This document shows positions 7,201 to 9,374 of a DNA stretch of 9,374 bases, piece after piece. A model generated the notes under the pieces. It saw only the letters and a list, made by a program, of their open reading frames with translations, was not told the DNA's origin and searched no databases. The stretch is from an uncultured Bacilli bacterium (GTDB taxonomy: Bacteria; Bacillota_I; Bacilli_A; RF39; UBA660): NCBI GenBank assembly GCA_947632495.1, contig CANRPL010000057.1, positions 1-9,374 on the forward strand. The letters run 5' to 3'. The translations under genes were made by a program, and so were the position numbers. Numbering within the stretch: the first letter of the stretch is position 1; each line of letters begins with the position of its first letter.

Positions 7201-9063
7201 TACATATCCAAGAGCATCCAAATCTTCCATATCATAACTTGAATAATAAACTTTATAACTAGATGGATCTTGTCTAACATCATCTATTTCAAATAAAGTA
7301 ATTGGTGGTAAAGATGAGCTAACTGAATATCTACGGTACATATGGTTTGCAAGATTAGGATCTTTATTCATTTCTCTTCTATCATCATAAGTTTCCGTAG
7401 GTTTAGCATAGGCACTAGCATCTTTAGTATCGGTAGTGACTGTAGGATGGAAAAAAGTATAATCATCAGGTCGATCATCAGGTAATTCTGCTGCCTCATA
7501 TGAAATATAACGTGGGCTACCACCAGCTACATAATTTTGCGCTATTTCATACACATTTTTAGCAGTAACTGTTTCATGTTCATCTAAATTTTCATCAGCC
7601 AAATCCTCAATTTTTTTCAAATATCCTGTTGGATTAATCGCCATTTTTTCGTCAATATTATCTAATCCTAAACCAATTGTATAAAATTGGAAATCGCGGC
7701 GATAATTCTTTTGGGCAATTTTCTTCCAATAAGCAGCCGTCATAATTGCTCTTAAACTAACCATTGCGTCAGAATGAACATCATACCAGTTCATCATATC
7801 ATTGGATTTATTACTAGTATTATTCTCACTATAGCCACTATCTTGAGAGAAAGTATTTAGTGTATCTAGTCCTTCAGCACTAGGCATCCACCATGTAGAA
7901 TATTTACCAGCCATATTGGATGAACCATCAGTAAGCGTTACAATTACAGGCAAGAAATCTCTTGTTACTACTTCGCCAGTAGATAATTCATAAGATACAG
8001 GCGTTGTATCAGCATCGGCTAAATGTTTTAGTCCTAACCAATAACCACTTTGAACATTAGTTCCACCTTGCGTACGTTGAAGAAGTGTTACAGCCTTATC
8101 ATCACTATCATGATTGGCTTTGTCTACACCATCATATTTATCGGTGTTATAATCAGTTCCTTTAGTCTCATCAGGTTTATATTTAAATATAACGTTACGG
8201 CCATATCCATAACTGGTGCCAGTGCCATAAATAGCTCCCTCGGTTCCCCAGTCAGTAGAACCTTTGCCACTAGATACGTTAGGATAGCCTTTTTCAACCG
8301 CAAGGAAATTGTAATATATATCTTCAGTTTCTTGATGTTTTTGGTCACGGTATTCAATTGGTAACCCATCAGGGCCATTTACTACAGTTGCCCCGTCAGT
8401 AGTTCCAGAACCAGGATTTTTATCTAAAAAGCCACGACCTTTTACATAATCAGGTGAGTCTTCAGCTATTTCATAATGATCAAGAGGTACTAATGTATAA
8501 GCATTATCATCAAATAAAACTACAGATACACGATTGTGTTTATTTAAACTTAAAACATCCGTAATCATTTTGTCGGCAGCTTTAGCTAATCTACTAACAC
8601 GACTTTGTGAATCATCCCCTGAATTCATCGAACTTGACATATCAAGCACTAAAACCAAATCGATAGGATTTGGTGGGTATTCATTTATAACTTGAGATGA
8701 TCCCAAAGCTGAAAAAATGCTGATAAAAGGTGTATTACCTTTAACTTGTCCTTCATAACCATCTGTATCAGTATCAAGGACAACCGTTTGTGTAGTTACA
8801 CTTTTATCTGACCACATTCTTCCGGCATTACGGGTTCCTGTAGTAGTTGATATTAATAAGTTAGAGTAGTTGTCCATCGTTACATTATCAGCAACCTTTT
8901 CTAGATTGGTTTGATAATCATACTTTTCGCCACTCATAAGCATTCTAACAGTTGTAATAGCACCCGTTCCCACACCTAGAAAAGCTATAGCTAACAATAC
9001 TATCAACAGCTTATAATTCATCTTTTTTATCTTACGCATCACACGTCTTACTTTCTCTTTCAT
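1288..9063 (-). CDS. Giant cell-wall-anchored VWA adhesin with tandem isopeptide-type stalk repeats, 2591 aa
   Basis: Predicted secreted, sortase-anchored adhesin or pilus-tip-like protein. Order: basic n-region and hydrophobic signal (about 1-38). VWA-type domain starting near 134, with an intact MIDAS (D141, S143, S145; T335; D379) and about 190 residues inserted between the first MIDAS motif and T335; its last helix may reach about 700 (YLESVFDEIYTLIQ). Unassigned region about 710-1228, containing what seems to be the only cysteine (C1132). A diverged isopeptide-type domain at about 1229-1550. Eight tandem repeats at about 1556-2554. Sorting motif IPNTS at 2555-2559, membrane segment about 2563-2585 and a basic tail ending RYKAKKS. 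Repeats carry the Lys/Glu/Asn triad of CnaB/Spy0128-type domains, as in RrgA-like adhesins; repeats of this look are also filed as DUF7601-type, which I cannot confirm without a search. Start chosen from GAGAGG 5 nt upstream. No frameshift seen. No convincing promoter faces the gene in the present orientation; see 9106-9256. Ligand unknown. Confidence 0.9.
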   Translation of the reverse strand: MKEKVRRVMRKIKKMNYKLLIVLLAIAFLGVGTGAITTVRMLMSGEKYDYQTNLEKVADNVTMDNYSNLLISTTTGTRNAGRMWSDKSVTTQTVVLDTDTDGYEGQVKGNTPFISIFSALGSSQVINEYPPNPIDLVLVLDMSSSMNSGDDSQSRVSRLAKAADKMITDVLSLNKHNRVSVVLFDDNAYTLVPLDHYEIAEDSPDYVKGRGFLDKNPGSGTTDGATVVNGPDGLPIEYRDQKHQETEDIYYNFLAVEKGYPNVSSGKGSTDWGTEGAIYGTGTSYGYGRNVIFKYKPDETKGTDYNTDKYDGVDKANHDSDDKAVTLLQRTQGGTNVQSGYWLGLKHLADADTTPVSYELSTGEVVTRDFLPVIVTLTDGSSNMAGKYSTWWMPSAEGLDTLNTFSQDSGYSENNTSNKSNDMMNWYDVHSDAMVSLRAIMTAAYWKKIAQKNYRRDFQFYTIGLGLDNIDEKMAINPTGYLKKIEDLADENLDEHETVTAKNVYEIAQNYVAGGSPRYISYEAAELPDDRPDDYTFFHPTVTTDTKDASAYAKPTETYDDRREMNKDPNLANHMYRRYSVSSSLPPITLFEIDDVRQDPSSYKVYYSSYDMEDLDALGYVRTRNDGSDVEEAVKRNSANPIFDASSGLTDPNPKYTKEFFAKIDLTSMDDLKFNNRYFDIRDGAYLESVFDEIYTLIQGTVFEPVRGQNDAGISDSITYTDPIGLYMSVKNKAVNFDGTDYDMAMLLFGQMHGIVKTAVYDFHFNDAWMKKNKPAEQGHKAMQAGWYTSSDPETATFMGANENDGKWEDGNIYYLDYQTALSFLPTLSDSKISEPEDLPDDLKNIKYIVYRFAENSTERNVLRWNSAYGDRPTELTEGNPGVYRLSDIRIWIEDSEDYQADGEGTIDLGYDEALRVNIPVNAVPLQVATVTMDENGVRSFETNLNRKDESTPLRLFYGVGLQDNIITEDGLDVDVAKLSPEYLKKNRNGDNIYFYSNYYSATTYKDYITDVEEYRTRGDANLSFSASGANKYYSFQKPLEIFEVNDGEEIQSNGTYKEIPLSALDDVNAFKATHTQVKEKSQLKSDKWYYMITDYYIPGSTKPTYLAVARYGEEFGSGISGDNVLAWDYLCWYSKKLNEWITYDANAEKPVTSDDWVLATRPGGLRVGDMAQSRRAKSANLTETANNYYLPTVSPNTTGEMEEDDPDNIIINDYLGNNGRVTIKDTGLLVTKEVEIAGKNPDETYKDEEFAFDIYVENREGDFSVVKMHKNQFSGKWQLRISTIDAVTNNDGLLQNPDNSLYVYNKDGQDYYVFLGQTLTTRASGLNEFAFRVYSAEDNDSGVTLKRSGRTTYVNNPSEMESTDKVKYAQAGGENNVGSIDFWIDEVSLVPKNAYDSGAWDQTGNSHTKVKEFVISHLDSTKEGVAQISSKYLTKTEYLTTTLYFGYKNRPEQKPDSWPQTNWDTQKANVAQISLKHDEGVMLVGIESGTDYEVTENLTEEQKTTKKINIDRIELETLNSTSVKADTNKVTGHTESGKTNATHFINRFYYYTPVDLSISKTVSGSAGEKDKDFTFIVKVTPTGEDEIKSEYGYEGSSIAGVTKKDNGKITFVATELDNSYIGTVTLKHGQSLKIKGLPQNTLYEITEQEANLNNYETKIDNAKGSLVEAETKVSFENIKYARQDITISKTVTGNLGEKEREFTFEITLTPETNVKLANEYMYTGTKDGKITLAEEAGTYKGTIKLKHNDKITIKGIPEGTTYNVKELEANTEDYITTYTDASGKLTTEDGKDNAVTFVNTKYSRHKIQISKEVIGGAGNKEQEFTFKVTLTPATDVKLDNSYPYTGSSIDGITKKTDGTLSLTANDDGSYSGTITLKHGQSVIISNIPERTTYKVEEVEANQNEYITKVTGTVAGVLSKDIEIINFTNKKPTKHDLIISKEVTGLKGEQDKDFTFKVTLRPDTDITLKNSYNYVGSSIDGVIKKTDGTLSLTANGDGSYSGNVTLRHGQSITIKDIPEKTQYEVTEVEANQNGYVTTTSNNTKGELTGEAPQVKFINTKLSTNTLTISKEVQGSAGDKNKEWTFKITLTPENDIIVKDKYSYIGGSSIDGVTAKSQGEITFKPDGGSYVGEVTLKHGQSVTINDLPERTTYKVEEEVSDYIKVINGDAEGKLMDNLAPSVRFINKKPSHHDLQISKEVAGERGDKNKNWTFEITLVPDTYVTLLNEYIYEGSISGIMSFTKQADGSSVGRLTLKHGQNVTIKGLPENTKYKVVEIEANQDEYITQVSNNTNGTLTTPTTSVNYKNIKLGKHSITIKKNVSGNLGDVEAFWAFKITLTSPKEQALNGSYEYVKSDSTKGNIDLTKGTDGKYTGTIQLKANEEVTIKDLPEGATYQVEEIEANQNGYVTTFVGKTSGTIAKDDVKVEVYNKNYSAHTLTLKKEVTGVDVETSRKWTFEITLTPNPDAPFKNIYSFIGENHEDGLIEFTQKDGAYIGRIELSGGEAITIEDIPYDTAYSVEEIEANQNGYKTTYENQEGTITENVNVKIVNNRDIEIPNTSDSIVKYFVIIVITGIATFGMLLILIRYKAKKS
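1402..4398 (-). repeat. Eight tandem isopeptide-type stalk domains within the giant adhesin
   Basis: The repeats begin with a (I/L)(S/K)K strand whose first residue falls at 1559, 1688, 1810, 1939, 2068, 2195, 2316 and 2439, giving periods of 129, 122, 129, 129, 127, 121 and 123 residues. Each then has a (F/W)(T/A)F strand, a threonine/proline strand (TLTP-like), a GQS(V/I)-I..(L/I)P turn, a YxVxE strand usually followed by EAN, and a closing strand ending in Asn (for example VTFVN, VKFIN). Lys of the first strand, Glu of YxVxE and Asn of the last strand are kept in all eight, the pattern of self-generated Lys-Asn isopeptide bonds known from CnaB and Spy0128-type pilin domains. The bonds are inferred. 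At DNA level the repeats are diverged, except for repeats 3 and 4. Confidence 0.88.
4414..5379 (-). repeat. Diverged ninth isopeptide-type domain interrupted by a long insertion
   Basis: Residues about 1229-1550 start like a stalk repeat (LLVTKEVEI, K1233; then EEFAFDIYV) and end like one (DYEVTE, E1497; THFIN, N1547). They are about 320 residues long instead of about 125. The extra sequence lies between the first strands and the YEVTE strand and includes SIDFWIDEVSL (D1386), which resembles the closing strand of some jelly-roll carbohydrate-binding folds. The triad positions support the domain call; the nature of the insertion is only a suggestion. Confidence 0.55.
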
Positions 9064-9068
9064 ACGTA

Positions 9069-9074
9069 CCTCTC
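9069..9074 (-). promoter_or_regulatory. Shine-Dalgarno site of the giant adhesin
   Basis: GAGAGG on the minus strand lies 5 nt upstream of the ATG at 9063-9061, supporting this start over the in-frame ATG at codon 9. It lies outside the 9106-9256 inverted repeat, so it would be retained in either orientation of that segment. Confidence 0.75.
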
Positions 9075-9105
9075 ATTACAACATAGTAGATAGGTAAAAA
9101 ATAAA

Positions 9106-9122
9106 CGTCCTTAAGTATGTTA
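9106..9122 (+). repeat. Left arm of a perfect 17-bp inverted repeat
   Basis: CGTCCTTAAGTATGTTA at 9106-9122 is the exact reverse complement of 9240-9256. Bases immediately outside and inside do not continue the match, so the arm has sharp edges. It lies 42 bp upstream of the adhesin start codon. Read as a possible recombinase site boundary. Confidence 0.97.
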
Positions 9123-9124
9123 AT

Positions 9125-9153
9125 TTGCTTTCAAGTAATGCTAGTAATATATT
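9125..9153 (+). promoter_or_regulatory. Second, weaker promoter-like copy 60 bp upstream
   Basis: TTGCTT (9125-9130), a 17-bp spacer and TATATT (9148-9153) repeat the layout of the 9185-9213 promoter at exactly 60 bp distance. Surrounding bases also agree in part (TTAA.TTGCTTT, AA.TAATG), suggesting an old tandem duplication. It has no extended -10. It faces the same way as the main promoter and would flip with it. Confidence 0.4.
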
Positions 9154-9184
9154 AGTTTTTTAGATATAAAATATAGTCTTTAAC

Positions 9185-9213
9185 TTGCTTTTTAAAATAA
9201 TGTTTGTTATAAT
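9185..9213 (+). promoter_or_regulatory. Sigma-A promoter inside the invertible segment, facing away from the adhesin
   Basis: TTGCTT (9185-9190), a 17-bp spacer and TATAAT (9208-9213), with TG one base upstream of the -10. This is the best promoter in the upstream region. In the orientation shown, transcription would start near 9220 and run through the right arm towards the hairpins at 9267-9292 and 9308-9344. Confidence 0.8.
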
Positions 9214-9239
9214 GTTGTTGATGATAGGAAGGATTTAAG

Positions 9240-9256
9240 TAACATACTTAAGGACG
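9240..9256 (-). repeat. Right arm of a perfect 17-bp inverted repeat
   Basis: TAACATACTTAAGGACG at 9240-9256 mirrors the left arm exactly, with 117 bp between the arms. Around this arm is a shorter internal symmetry, TTAAGT-AACAT-ACTTAA (9235-9251), of the kind seen at crossover sites of tyrosine recombinases: inverted arms around a short central spacer. The left arm's inner flank matches this symmetry only in part. Confidence 0.97.
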
Positions 9257-9266
9257 AGCTATAAAA

Positions 9267-9292
9267 AAAAGAAATGTTTTATCATTTCTTTT
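9267..9292 (+). other. Hairpin downstream of the invertible segment
   Basis: A perfect 10-bp stem, AAAAGAAATG (9267-9276) with CATTTCTTTT (9283-9292), closes a 6-nt loop. It is AT-rich and not followed by a T-run, so it would be a weak terminator on its own. It lies in the path of the plus-strand transcript from 9220 and may form a tandem stop with the next hairpin. Confidence 0.45.
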
Positions 9293-9307
9293 GGTTATAT
9301 TATAAAT

Positions 9308-9344
9308 AGTGTTGGTGAGAAAATCACTGACACTGTTTTATTTT
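9308..9344 (+). terminator. Intrinsic-terminator-like hairpin catching the OFF-orientation transcript
   Basis: AGTGTTGGTGA (9308-9318) pairs with TCACTGACACT (9324-9334) around a GAAAA loop, an 11-bp stem followed by GTTTTATTTT. Two central pairs are G-U wobbles only in plus-strand RNA; the opposite strand would have A-C mismatches, so the structure favours plus-strand transcription. It would end a transcript of about 120 nt from the 9185-9213 promoter and stop it running into whatever lies to the right. Confidence 0.6.
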
Positions 9345-9370
9345 ATAAAAAGACATAAGTTTGATACAAT
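9342..9370 (+). promoter_or_regulatory. Weak promoter candidate at the window edge
   Basis: TGA followed by TACAAT (9365-9370) resembles an extended -10; the -35 position (TTTATA, 9342-9347) is poor. It could serve a plus-strand gene beyond the window, which is not visible. AT-rich sequence makes chance matches likely. Confidence 0.25.
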
Positions 9371-9374
9371 GTAA

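Larger units (their letters stand above)
9106..9256. mobile_element. Putative invertible promoter segment (inverton) of the giant adhesin, apparent OFF orientation
   Basis: A 151-bp segment bounded by perfect 17-bp inverted repeats holds a sigma-A promoter (9185-9213) pointing away from the adhesin gene. Inversion about the midpoint (9181) would place its -10 at about 9149-9154 on the minus strand. Transcription would then start near 9142, about 80 nt upstream of the adhesin ATG, with the gene's ribosome binding site outside the segment. No good minus-strand promoter is visible between 9064 and 9239 in the present orientation. Short inverted repeats, an enclosed promoter and a downstream surface-protein gene are the known hallmarks of phase-variable invertons. 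The sequence shows the architecture; inversion itself is inferred. No recombinase gene is in the window. Alternatives: paired operators for a regulator, or a small-RNA locus. Confidence 0.72.

Noticed and set aside
3167..8378. Open frames within the giant gene: plus strand at 3167-3385, 3800-4015, 6345-6527, 7037-7237 and 8050-8364, and minus strand at 8124-8378
   Set aside because: All lie within the coding frame of the 2591-residue protein, have no family signature or good ribosome binding site, and read as shadows of its repetitive codons.
9141..9180. Minus-strand TATATT/TAATAT boxes as a fixed adhesin promoter
   Set aside because: The hexamers 16-18 nt upstream are poor -35 matches and there is no TGn extension; such boxes are expected by chance in sequence this AT-rich. 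Not fully excluded.
9106..9256. A miniature insertion element, or a tracrRNA/CRISPR locus, as the meaning of the inverted repeat
   Set aside because: No target-site duplication flanks the arms, there is no transposase, no repeat-spacer array and no Cas gene in view. The promoter between the arms and the adjacent surface gene fit an invertible promoter better.
9274..9309. Eleven-codon plus-strand reading frame (MFYHFFWLYYK) downstream of the outward promoter
   Set aside because: No Shine-Dalgarno site at proper spacing, and it is formed by the AT-rich hairpin itself; chance is sufficient.

Overview
AT-rich DNA with Gram-positive style ribosome binding sites, a rimP-nusA operon, and a giant surface protein carrying a sortase-type C-terminus. 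Together these point to a low-GC member of the Bacillota. A poorly characterised gut Bacilli/Erysipelotrichia-type lineage is my guess, not something the sequence proves. A sorting signal argues for a cell wall, so a wall-less Mollicute is unlikely.

Layout. (1) 1-400, minus strand: the start of nusA (cut by the window edge), preceded 1 nt upstream by an unusually short rimP that lacks the C-terminal domain. (2) 401-551: a divergent promoter region with extended -10 boxes facing both ways, a leader hairpin in front of rimP, and T-tracts phased at about 10 bp between the two promoters. (3) 552-1238, plus strand: a CPBP-family (CAAX protease/bacteriocin-processing) intramembrane protease. (4) 1242-1275: a bidirectional intrinsic terminator between two convergent genes. 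(5) 1288-9063, minus strand: one 2591-residue secreted, wall-anchored adhesin-like protein. It has a signal anchor, a VWA domain with an intact MIDAS and a large insertion, an unassigned middle region, one diverged isopeptide-type domain split by a long insertion, eight tandem 121-129-residue isopeptide-type repeats, an IPNTS sorting motif, a membrane segment and a basic tail. (6) 9064-9374: the upstream region of the giant gene.

The most interesting element is in region 6. A perfect 17-bp inverted repeat (9106-9122 and 9240-9256) bounds a 151-bp segment. Inside it is a good sigma-A promoter that currently points away from the adhesin gene, towards an intrinsic-terminator-like hairpin at 9308-9344. 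If the segment were flipped, the same promoter would sit about 80 nt upstream of the adhesin start codon and point at it. This is the architecture of a phase-variable invertible promoter (inverton), captured here in the apparent OFF orientation. No recombinase gene is in the window, so any invertase would have to act in trans.

How the parts may work together: the housekeeping operon and the protease gene appear unrelated to the adhesin. The adhesin and the invertible segment form one unit, an ON/OFF-switched, very long, probably self-crosslinked stalk presenting a metal-dependent VWA head at the cell surface.
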